A DNA stretch of 64,000 bases. Source: Pollenia angustigena. Lineage: Eukaryota; Arthropoda; Insecta; Diptera; Polleniidae. The translations under genes were made by a program, and so were the position numbers. The notes under the pieces are model-generated. The model was not told the origin of the DNA and did no database searches. It was given only the letters and a program-made list of their open reading frames with translations. This document shows positions 55,196 to 64,000 of the stretch, in pieces; position 1 is the stretch's first letter, and each line of letters begins with the position of its first letter. Where the stretch lies: NCBI GenBank assembly GCA_930367215.1, contig OV884059.1, forward strand, positions 36,509,882 through 36,573,881, read 5' to 3'.

Positions 55196-55670
55196 GTGTT
55201 TGCTGGTCAAACGGTTTCTTGATACCGTAACTGCTGCTCCAGCTGTGGTAAATAATCAAAAATTTAAGATTTATTTCAATACCAAAGTGAAACGATTACT
55301 TTTGACCGATACCGAGTATTTTTTTACCTATACCACTTGGTACTCGGCTGCTAAGTATCGATATGTACTTGTATTTACTCGTACAGTTTCATCCATAGTT
55401 GTACATATCGAAATTAGCTCTTGACGAGTATGGACGTGTATCAGTGAGTAAAAAAAAAAATTCGAAGTGAAAAAAAATATTTGTAATAGGTAAAGAAATG
55501 CAGAAATGCGTATATTGTGGTAAGCTCTCTGAGCGTGAGCAATGAAAACATTCAATACCCAGAATTTAATAAAATTAATTTAAGTGCAAAAATTGCCAGC
55601 GCAACTGGTTTTCCATACAGCAATTTAAGTGCAAGTGTAAATGTGGTTCAAAGTGTGAAGTCGTCTGACT

Positions 55671-56803
55671 ACACGCAAAGAAAAAACATGGTTGTGGTAA
55701 ACATATTCTAAGAGCAACATATTATGATAAGAATTATGATTGTAGTCACCATATTAAGATTATTATTGAATCATATTATGACTAAATATACTCGTAATAT
55801 GTCATCATAATATTTTTCCCTTAATCATATTATTATTCTGTTAATCATACTAAGTTAAGAAGTAATCAAATTATTGTCATGTTTATCATAATAAGCTAAG
55901 AAATTAATCATATTATTGTCATGTAAATCATAATTAGGTAAGAAGTAATCATATTATCATCATGTTTATCATAATAAATTTAGAAGCAATCATATTATGA
56001 TACAGCACCTTTCATAGCTGTCATAAAAATACAAAATAAATTAAAATATTTTTGCATCGATTTTTTATTTTGTGGCTTTTTACAATTTTTCTTAATGTTA
56101 ATCAAATAGCGGAGTTCAATATAAGGCTTGCAAAAGAGCAAATGAAAAATCTGTGGTTTTCATGGGCAACCGCGCGTGTCCATTTTTTCGATTTTAAAAT
56201 GTTGATGAAATATCGTAGCACTTTTTTAAAATATAACGAAATCTCTGTGTGTTTTGTTGTTGGATTTTACAAAAAAACTATGACATTTTGCATTTGCACT
56301 ATTACATCACTAATACTTGAATGAACTCCGCTAATATTTTAATTTTTTAATTTCTTTAAACTTATATTTTTTAATCGAATTTTATCTTTTAATTGTTTAA
56401 CCGCTCACGAATAAAAAAAACGACACAACTGCTTCAAAATTATTTTACAAATGGCGCTAACATAATATGATTAGAGTAAAAATAGTTTGATTGCATCTTT
56501 AACATAATATGATAAACGTATAGAATGTTATCATGTTATGGCTATTAAATATCATGTTATGCTTGTGAGAAATATAATATGTTTAGAAAGTTATCATAAT
56601 TAAGTTGTTAGAAAAATAATTATTTTTCGGTCAACAATACTCAAATTCATAATTGCGATAAACATTGATATGTTTACAGTAACTATAATATTGTTGATAT
56701 TAAATAAAAATAAGAATTATTTGTGTACGACAACAATATATTGTTACATTAAACATAGTGTTGTTGCCGTAACCATGCCCAACCATATTTTTTCTCTGCG
56801 TGC
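55671..56803. mobile_element. large element with ACACGCAGAGAAAAA-type ends
   Basis: ACACGCAAAGAAAAAACATG at the left, ATATTTTTTCTCTGCGTGC at the right. From 55725 to 56000 a ladder of TAATCATATTATTGTCATG / ATCATAATAAG units of about 37-43 bp. Similar units recur inverted at 56455-56760. The middle, 56050-56330, has a 90-codon open frame (MHRFFILWLFTIFLNVNQIA...) that I do not recognise. Confidence 0.72.
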
Positions 56804-56903
56804 ATTATTTATTTTTATTTTATTATAACAAAAGAAAAAAATTTACACTAAAGAGCTAATATTTGGTTGTATTTTAAATGCATATTTATATATATATTTA
56901 TGA

Positions 56904-57545
56904 TTATCGACCGACCGCCATGTTATTCATTGAGGACGCAGAAGCCTGGTGAACTGTACAGTGTTGCACAGTACGGGCGCACACACCCCCAGTTCTGGTA
57001 TTTGTTGAATGATCTATAATTTCCTACAAGTAGATCAATCTTTGTTCTATCACGCCAGGACCTGCAACGTTTGGAACACGAATGTTGCTTTTGGTATAGT
57101 CTTTAACTTTGGCCCAAATATTTTCAAAAGAATTTTGGATTGGAGAATAGGGTCCGAGCCGTAAAAGAGATGCTGGCGTACTATTGATTACTCTTTCAAG
57201 TTTTGAATGACAAGGTGCGTTGTCAGCAACAATCACCAAATCTTAAAGCAGATTATCCATATCTTGCCACTTTTGCATTAATGTAATCAACCAGTCATTT
57301 GCTAAATGTGCAGTAAATGAACGCCTCCTACGATCCGTGTGTACGATTCCTGTAGTTGAAATTGCTCCTATTAAATGTATGTTAGGACCTCTTGATGATG
57401 GAAGGTGTTGTACTGCTCTATCCCCAGCTCTTGCACGGCCTCTCGTTCGACGGCAAAACAAATTAAAATTGGTTTCATCCATCCAAACAACTTGCTTTCC
57501 ATGCTGTATGTAGTGGTTCAAGGATTGAACATTGTGATTTCAAAA
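56904..57545 (-). pseudogene. IS630/Tc1-like transposase C-terminal half
   Basis: Minus strand: KQVVWMDETNFNLFCRRTRG with the first catalytic Asp; LPSSRGPNIHLIGAISTTGI; a TAA after MQKWQDMDNLL; then LVIVADNAPCHSKLE with the second Asp; LLRLGPYSPIQNSFENIWAK with the catalytic Glu; a TAG after EQRLIYL; and GGVCARTVQHCTVHQAS. All three catalytic residues are present, but two in-frame stops and a missing N-terminal half (lost upstream of 57545) make it non-functional. Confidence 0.88.
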
Positions 57546-58526
57546 AAATTTTAGCAAAAATTTTAATTTTAAAAGATAAAGATAATAAACACAAATAAAA
57601 GTGTTGTCTTGTGAGCTTGGCTCCGTGTACCCAGGGATGAACGAAAAAGGAATAAGTGTAGGCGGTGTAAAACTGTCAGCATGCGATCGCATTTATACCG
57701 GCCACTTTTTGCCTTCCAGCATTGTTGATGTTTGAAACAGAATAACACTTTTGCCAAATGCAGAAGCTTTCATGGGCCAACGTATATGAGACATGTTTGC
57801 CCTAACGGATTTTAGGAAGGGCACTTCTATGGGCCCTACCCGCACAACATTTTTTAAGATTTTTTAAGCTATCTTTAAAGTTATTGAAGCCAATCAATAC
57901 CAACAGTTATAGTGAAGTAACGGCATTAAAAGCTTTCCGAGAGTAGTATCGTCAAATATCGACCGATTTCAATAAAATTTTGTAAGATGATTTAGATTGC
58001 AATAACATAAGTTTTGCCCAAAAGTAAATCTAAATACCAACATAATAATAGAGTTAATAGTCACAAGCACTATTCCGGAAAGAAGTTTGTATGGCGGCTA
58101 TGTGAAATTATGAACCGATTCTCACCATTTTCAATAGGCTTCGTAATTATAAATTGAAAGCTATGTACAAAATTGCTACAAATTACCTTTAAAATTGCGA
58201 CCTTTACTTTGCACACAAGATTAAATGGACAAAAATCCAATCAAAAAAATTTCTCTTTTCTTGTCAAAGGCAAAAGGAGGTATGTTAATAAACATTTTAT
58301 TAATGAAAAGAAAAGTGAGTTAATCCACCTAAAAGAAATGATAAAACTACGTGGGTATTGTTTTAATTGTACCAAAAAAAAAAAAATATGAATTGTACCA
58401 GTGTACCAATTAAGTTTCGATTGTACCAAATTTGGTACAATTGCACCACAAATCCCATCAGTGGTGAGTACCTGCCTTTAATATATGAATATAATGTTCT
58501 TTTGTATGTAATGTACATATTTACTA

Positions 58527-58625
58527 GTGTCCGACCGAACGTTCGGGTTCGGTTACGGAGTTCGGCAAAAAATGATGTTCGGCCAAAGTTCGGTGCTCGG
58601 CGAAATTTTAACCGAACAACGAACT
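58527..58625. repeat. possible hAT end with TTCGG repeats
   Basis: TAGTGTCCGACCGAACGTTC then GTTCGGTTACGGAGTTCGG and GTTCGGCCAAAGTTCGGTGC. It resembles a subterminal repeat block of a hAT element; no partner end found. Confidence 0.35.
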
Positions 58626-58800
58626 TTTTTATGACATAACATATTTATTATAATTTCAAATTATAATTTGGCGTCATTGGTTATGAAAATAATACGAAAA
58701 CAAAACAACTATTTTTCTCTATGATTATTAGTTCGAAAAAATACAGCGGTGACTAAATAAAATGCTTAAGTGTATAAAAATGTCTTTATATGTGTAATTT

Positions 58801-59676
58801 TTAGAAGACGGTAAACAACAGGACGGGTCGTTGGATTTTGTTATTAGTAAGCCAATTATGGGCTCCATTTGCTATATATTCAAAAAATGTCTCGCTCACC
58901 ATCCAGCCCGTTTCTGACTTTCCCAGAATCCAATTATCTGGGAGGCTGTTTACTACGTCTTTAGGTGGAAGTATATATGGAAAGATAACCATTGGTACCA
59001 CTGTCTTGCCATTAGCTGAAAAGACCAACAGCACCGTAATGGTTTGTTTTTCGTTCCCTTTCTGGACAGAATACACATTCCGATAGCCCTTGGGTGCCAA
59101 AACTTTACCTGTTTAAGGACACAAACTAAAACTAGTTTAATCCCCATTAAATATTCGCGATGAATCATTTAAAATATCCATCGCATTCTGTTCAGTCCGA
59201 AAGTTTTTTAGACCTTCGAACCATTTTCTGATGCCCTCTTCGGTTATTACAGGCATTCCCTTGCTTATTCCCTCAGCTTCACGAATTGCTAGACAAGGAT
59301 GCCGCTTCAAGAACCCTTCATACCACCTCTTTCCCGGTCTACCATTCAAAAATGGTGTGGTGCGCTGGTCTTCTTTAACTATTGCCTGAACAGTGTTTAA
59401 CAAATCCTCGGGTTTTAATGGAAACCCGCATTTCGCCATTTCTTGGCACCACCAAACGCATTTCTTCGACTATAGAAAAGACCGTTTGTGGACCCATTCT
59501 CCTCGGACCTTCAGGAGCTCGGCCATATAATTTGTCCTGTATGGTGGAACTCGGAACGCCATATTTTTTACTAGCACAACGTATAGAAATTCTACCTTCT
59601 CTTATTTCGGAAAGCGCATTTTTTTAATGAATCTTCGGAATATTGGTGGAAGGGTAGTTTTCCTAGTCGTTCCATT
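58801..59676 (-). pseudogene. pogo/Tigger transposase pseudogene
   Basis: On the minus strand: MERLGKLPFHQYSEDSLKK, then after a 1-nt shift ALSEIREGRISIRCASKKYG with VPSSTIQDKLYGRAPEGPRR (pipsqueak-type helix-turn-helix); MAKCGFPLKPEDLLNTVQAI and RWYEGFLKRHPCLAIREAEG (CENP-B-type domain); DILNDSSRIFNGD; then VLAPKGYRNVYSVQKGNEKQ with TITVLLVFSANG and DNWILGKSETGWM (DDE_1). Two TAA codons fall in NGD*TSFSLCP*TGK, and the frame ends at QRPVLLF where the second catalytic Asp should follow. The DNA-binding half is well preserved, the nuclease truncated. Confidence 0.88.
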
Positions 59677-59818
59677 TTAATTTTATAATGGTCTGAAATG
59701 CCAAAGAAATGAATCCTAATTCAAAACCTACCAAAATTTTATTTTTATTGTATTTATAACCACTGCCGACATCAGAATACATTTTCTCCTATACTCGGCA
59801 TCATATAAAATACTAAAT

Positions 59819-59990
59819 ACAGTATTTTTCGTTTAGCTGTACATTCAAGTTTGCACGAAAATTCGTGCAGGTACGCAAAATATTCTCTTACGCAGTATTC
59901 CCTTAGCAGCATAAATAATGCTTTTAAAAGAATTCACTTACCTGCATAAATGTGCATTTATGTAAAAATTTTTTCTTATTACAAAATTAG
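59819..59990. repeat. pogo-like element end
   Basis: TA|CAGTATTTTTCGTTTAGCTG at the left with GCACGAAAATTCGTGCAGGT and CTTACCTGCATAAATGTGCA inside. It lies 143 bp from the Tigger pseudogene and may be its decayed terminal region. Confidence 0.45.
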
Positions 59991-60689
59991 ATTTAGTCAT
60001 GCAATCATTATTTTCAACAAATTTTTTTAATACAGCTTTAAATTTAATATATGTTTATTAAACAATTTATTTAAAATAAGTTAGAGCATTAACATTGTCG
60101 CGGCTTAGACACAGAACTGAAACGAGACGGAAGATTTTGCGTTTTTCAAAGAAAGCTGCCCTTTTGCATTTCTCTTTTCATCATCTTCTATGCCGCAATA
60201 CAATGAACACAAATTTATTTAGTTAAGATTTATTTACAAAACTGTTGTAAAAATTAACTTTTAAGTTCACCACAACACGAGTAAATAATATTTATGTAAG
60301 TAAGTAAATAACATTATAAAACAAAACAATATTACTAAATACATTTTTTTTTGCACAAAAAACAACATTTGTTGAACTAATGCATTTGTTTAACGTGGTT
60401 TGTGTTTTGTTATTTTTGTTTTGATCACGCCATTTGTGTTGATTGTTGCGGCCTGTTTTTACACCTTGCCACTTCACTACCAAAAAAAGCTTTCTGTCTC
60501 TTTCTTCGAAAGCTACCCTCGCAACTGATTTGGGCCTTTTTCACATGTCACTTTTTACAGTTCTGTGTATTCTGTGGCTTAGACCAATGTTAAATTATTG
60601 ACTGGCAATCCGAAAGTTTTATGCTTTTTTAGAAATTGGAACCAGCTTGACTAAAATATCATGACTAGTAACAACAGTTTTAACCGATT

Positions 60690-61130
60690 TAAAATTATTT
60701 TCAGGAGGGGAATTTGTATTGGACCCATGGTTAATTATGAACCAATCATCCCAAAATTCTGTAGAGTGATTGCAGGTGATTAAAAACATAGTGAAATTAG
60801 TTTTTTAGTTTACAGTGAATTTCAGAGGGCTGCTTAGTATGGGATCTGAGATAAATTATGCACCGTATATCACAAAATTGCATGACATTGTTTCTGGCTA
60901 TATGAAGCTAAGTTTTAAGAAATTTTACCGCACTATCTATATCTGCTACGGTTTTAGGCGCATTTAATTAATTTCCCAGAGTAGGATGTATATGGGGCCT
61001 ATGGTAAATTATGGACCGATCTTCACAAAATTTAACAGTAAAATTTCCAATCGTATAAAACGAATTTGTGCAAAATCTTATATTATTGGGTGCATTATGC
61101 CACCATTTATGTTAGTTTTTGTAACGAAAT
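60690..61130. repeat. degenerate repeats of a TAAATTATGGACCGAT type
   Basis: Three to four diverged units with AATTATGAACCAATCAT, AATTATGCACCGTATAT and AATTATGGACCGATCTTC at roughly 120-150 bp spacing. A related block lies at 58085-58140. No coding sequence. Confidence 0.55.
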
Positions 61131-61402
61131 AATCATCTTTTTAGGGTGGTGATTCACATTTTGATTCTCAGCTCTGATCCTACGAAAACGATTTTGCTGG
61201 CTTTCAATCCCAAAATCAATTAAAAAAATTGTTTAAAAAGTATTTCAATTTAAATAATTAAATCAATTATTTTTTTGTTGAAAGAAAATTAAAAATATAA
61301 TTTTGATTTAATTAACATTTTAGTTTTTTTTTCGTTTAAAATAAAATAATTTAAACTTGTAGATGTGTTGTTGGGAATTATCAAAGCCTGAGCTATAATT
61401 AA

Positions 61403-61830
61403 CTAGCTGACCCGACAGCCAGTGTCCTGTCCAAATTAGGAAAAATGTTTGCGTTCGATTTTTAAAATCCGTTAAAAAGATACGAATATTTGAAAGAAAA
61501 ATTAGTCAAATCGATGGAGCAAAATTTTCTGTCCGTAAAAACCTAAGTTGGACCATGGCGATGATTTTAAAGAAAAAATTCGTCCAAATCGGTCAAGCCG
61601 TTCTCAAGTTATGCGCCTAATAAAAAAAGTAGGCGTGGTAAATTTTTCTTTCGATGAAAACTTAAAATGGATTAATAACGAACAATTGAAAGAAAAAATT
61701 GTCAAATTGATGGAGCCGTTTTCTGATTTTAGGTAATTCGAAAAAAGTGGGCGGGGCAAAATTTTATTTTCGTATAAATCTAAGTTGGACCATGGCGATC
61801 ATTTTAAAGAAAAAATCGTCCCTATTTTGG
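61403..61830 (-). mobile_element. Helitron-like 3' end
   Basis: On the minus strand it ends GACACTGGCTGTCGGGTCAG then CTAG|T at 61403. It shares the GGGTCAGCTAG terminus with the elements at 4428 and 13941. The interior has two TAAGTTGGACCATGGCGAT units. The other end is not found. Confidence 0.5.
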
Positions 61831-61839
61831 TCCGCCGCC

Positions 61840-62450
61840 AGCCGCTAACTGACCTGTCTCAACAAACCACTTCAGTGAGGTCCAGTGCCACTTTGTAATT
61901 CCAGACAACGTACCCAAGCAACAGGTAACCAGCCCCATTTTTCACCCCAACGTTTTTGATAAAAGTATTTAAATGTTCTATGGTGTCGGACGTGTTTTAA
62001 AGAGCTCCAATAATAAATCAAAATTATCCTTCTAATTTATATATTTAATGGTTTGAACTAAATCAACACATTCTAAATAACTATTATAAAACAATTAAAA
62101 ATCAAAAATCGAACTAAAGCATAAAATTATTTAAAACGATAGCAGTATTATTATCAATAAACAAATAAAAGTAATAACACAAAAGTGACATCAACACAAG
62201 TTTAAACAGAAACATAAAAAAGAGAAAAAAAAACAATTAAAACAAAATAAAAACAAATCAACTTTGTAAACAAACTCAAGAACCGGTTTATGTGCATCTG
62301 CATATAAAACAAAAAAAAAAAGAAAACAATCAAATTACTGAAATGTTTACAAGAAGTGAATCTTCTGCTTAGAGGTCGAGGAGAGAGTTAAAATCAAACA
62401 ATGTTGCGCGGGTAACTGAAGCTAGTGATGCGTCGCCAGTCAGCTCTGAA
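61840..62450. other. AT-rich stretch, nothing assigned
   Basis: A-rich sequence (62090-62340 is mostly A with few T) without a frame or element ends that I can support. Confidence 0.5.
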
Positions 62451-62452
62451 CA

Positions 62453-62566
62453 AGGCGAATTAACTAGAGGTGGTGTCGAAACGACAACAAGTACAACATT
62501 GCAAAAACAACAGGGTTTTTTATTGTTGCTTTGGAAGCCCGAAATGTCAAAACTTTGAATTCGCCG
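62453..62566. repeat. MITE with AAGGCGAATT ends, copy 2
   Basis: AAGGCGAATTAACTAGAGGT with GGTGTCGAAACGAC and a right end TTTGAATTCGCC. A shortened relative of 52145-52338. Confidence 0.65.
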
Positions 62567-62734
62567 TGATGCAAACCAAAACAAAAATTTAAAATTTGTA
62601 AACAAAAATATGTCAAAGAAAACAAAATTAAATAAAAAATAGTATAAATTAAACAAAATTAAAAAATAGTCATTAAGGTAAAAGCAAAATAAAATAAATT
62701 CAAAAAATATTAAATAAAAACGTGTATTTCTGGC

Positions 62735-62825
62735 AGTGTTGAAAAATTCAGTACTTTGGTACTTTTTTCAGTACTTTTTCATATTAAAAATACCGCAGTA
62801 CCCCCGCGTTGTTTTTAGTACTTTC
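62735..62825. repeat. possible hAT end with GTACTT repeats
   Basis: CAGTGTTGAAAAATTCAGTA with four further TTAGTACTTT/CAGTACTTT words. No partner end in the window. Confidence 0.35.
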
Positions 62826-63133
62826 TATCCATTGAGCTTTTTAACTCTTAACTTTTTAACTGTGATGAGATCATTTCGAAAGCAGGCATAGGTTTTCATG
62901 TGTTTGTTGCAAAATTTATAATGTTGTATTTTAAAGCTAATAATAAACGACGCTAATATTGAAATACAAAGAGTATTCCTTTCCAGAATGAGATATTTGT
63001 TCTTACAAGTGGCAAGAAAATTTATAAAAAGGGATGCATTGGATACTATGTTAACTGAAAACCACATTTATGGAAACATGCAATGTTAAGGAAATCGTTT
63101 TATTCGACAATTTGCGAAACATTAAGAACTAAT

Positions 63134-63885
63134 AATTAGTATTGTGGTTATTTTGTTGAACTATTTATGGTTTTTAATCCAAATTTTTAATATTTTTAAT
63201 TAGGCTTAAGTTCATGAAATTTAATTTTTATTAAATTATTTTTATGAAGAAAGGAATTTTACAACATGAAAATTAATTAAAATTGTTATTGATAATCTTT
63301 CATTCTTGACGTGGCTCGGGCTCGAACCCCGGCCGGCAGGTTACCATGACATGTTTCGATCGCAACCACTCGATCTCCTCAGATGGATTTGCCGTCTTAC
63401 ACTCGCAGCCATCGACGACTGCTGACGTCACTAGTCAAACATCAATCCTTAAACCAAATTGTTTTTTAACATTTGGTAGATCGAAATTTGCTTTCCTGAA
63501 TGATTATCCATTTTAATTGATTTTACATGTTTTTTCCTTACTTCCGTTTTTTCGTACTTTCGTCAAGAATTTTTCCTGAAGTCCAAGTACATTTTTTGTT
63601 TTTTCACTTTGTCTTTCTCTTTTCCGTTGACCTTTTTCAGCACAACTTGAAGGACAAATGTACACATAGAGCTCGTGCCTTAGCTTTAACAATAATTAGT
63701 ATTGTGGTTATTTTGTTGAACTATTTATGGTTTTTAATCCGAGCCCGAGCCACGTCAAGAATGAAAGATTATCAATAACAATTTTAATTAATTTTCATGT
63801 TGTAAAATTCCTTTCTTCATAAAAATAATTTAATAAAAATTAAATTTCATGAACTTAAGCCTAATTAAAAATATTAAAAATTTGG
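63134..63885. mobile_element. snap-back SINE composite with 13-bp duplication
   Basis: Flanked by ATTAAGAACTAAT at 63121-63133 and 63886-63898. An exact 50-bp direct repeat (63131-63180 and 63691-63740) is followed in each case by the same SINE in opposite orientations. The left copy is minus (63181-63430, with tRNA-like head and GGTTCGAGCCC B box). The right copy is plus (63741-63885, beginning inside the B box). The whole forms a hairpin with a 300-400-bp loop. Confidence 0.72.
63181..63430 (-). mobile_element. tRNA-derived SINE, minus copy
   Basis: On the minus strand, a head with GATGGCTGCGAGTG and GGGGTTCGAGCCCGAGCC (A- and B-box-like), then ATGTTGTAAAATTCCTTTCT and a GGATTAAAA end. Same family as 31024-31218. 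Confidence 0.65.
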
Positions 63886-64000
63886 ATTAAGAACTAATTT
63901 TTGTTTTGAACATAAAACCTTAAAAGTGATAATCAGCTTCACTCCAGAAAATATTGTTTCCCTAAAACCCAATAGCATAATACTGATGTTATTAATGTTA

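Larger units (their letters stand above)
52971..55397. mobile_element. outer hAT-ended shell with nested insertions
   Basis: TAGGGATGAAACGATACC at the left and GTTTCATCCATA at the right are inverted ends. Octamers GTCATACA (52963-52970) and GTTGTACA (55398-55405) match at 6 of 8. AGTATCGATAC words repeat near both ends. It contains a mariner remnant and a second hAT shell. Confidence 0.6.

Noticed and set aside
57569..57757. 62-codon minus-strand frame next to the IS630-like pseudogene
   Set aside because: Does not continue the transposase and shows no known motif; frame-to-frame alternatives are equally open.
62825..63067. Minus-strand frame of 80 codons
   Set aside because: AT-rich low-complexity translation beside a probable hAT end; no motif.
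1..64000. Searched for LTR retrotransposons (paired LTRs, protease/integrase motifs), rRNA, conventional tRNA genes and CRISPR-like arrays
   Set aside because: None could be supported; direct repeats found are tandem units or target duplications, and tRNA-like segments are SINE heads.

Overview
The window is nuclear DNA from a dipteran, very probably a calyptrate (muscoid/blow-fly-like) fly. It is strongly AT-rich and dense with short inverted-repeat elements. It carries three spliced coding exons on the minus strand that I recognise as the 5' part of abnormal chemosensory jump 6 (acj6, the insect Brn-3/POU4 transcription factor). The exons lie at 40713-40838 (start codon), 9569-9625 (a 57-nt microexon) and 2759-2938 (containing the POU-IV box). 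All have good splice sites and join in phase 0. The POU-specific and POU-homeodomain exons must lie beyond position 1. The species call is inference.

Almost everything else is transposable-element (TE) sequence filling the acj6 introns (6.6 kb and 31 kb) and the 5' flank. The only intact TE coding capacity is a full-length jockey-clade non-LTR retrotransposon (44096-48821, ORF1 491 aa and ORF2 890 aa, 12-bp target duplication, poly-A). It landed inside an older palindromic MITE. All other transposase genes are broken: Transib (19643-22887), hAT (37249-38385, 48839-49939, with two nested hAT-ended shells at 52971-55397), PIF/Harbinger (50740-51400), an insect mariner-like family in four decayed copies, an IS630/Tc1-like copy (56904-57545), pogo/Tigger (58801-59676) and a Helitron with a helicase remnant (13116-13941).

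Layout: 1-2700 MITEs; 2759-2938 acj6 exon; 3.4-8.7 kb Helitron, tandem repeats and a transposase fragment; 9569-9625 acj6 microexon; 9.8-19.3 kb MITEs, Helitron, mariner remnant, pogo-like shell; 19.6-22.9 kb Transib; 23.8-30.2 kb foldback elements with GC-rich palindromic arrays; 30.8-39.9 kb SINE, MITEs and hAT; 40.7 kb acj6 start exon with a relatively TE-poor upstream stretch to about 42.7 kb; 44-48.8 kb jockey; 48.8-64 kb decayed DNA transposons and SINEs.

The most striking element is the Transib copy. Its ends are heptamer-like (CACTGTG and CACAGTG), as in V(D)J recombination signals. It has a perfect 5-bp CGCCG duplication, a paralogous empty site at 33435-33730, and a secondary TTAA-flanked MITE inside its transposase frame. 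Second are two complex foldback elements with 9-bp and 8-bp duplications that share a GC-rich palindromic array.
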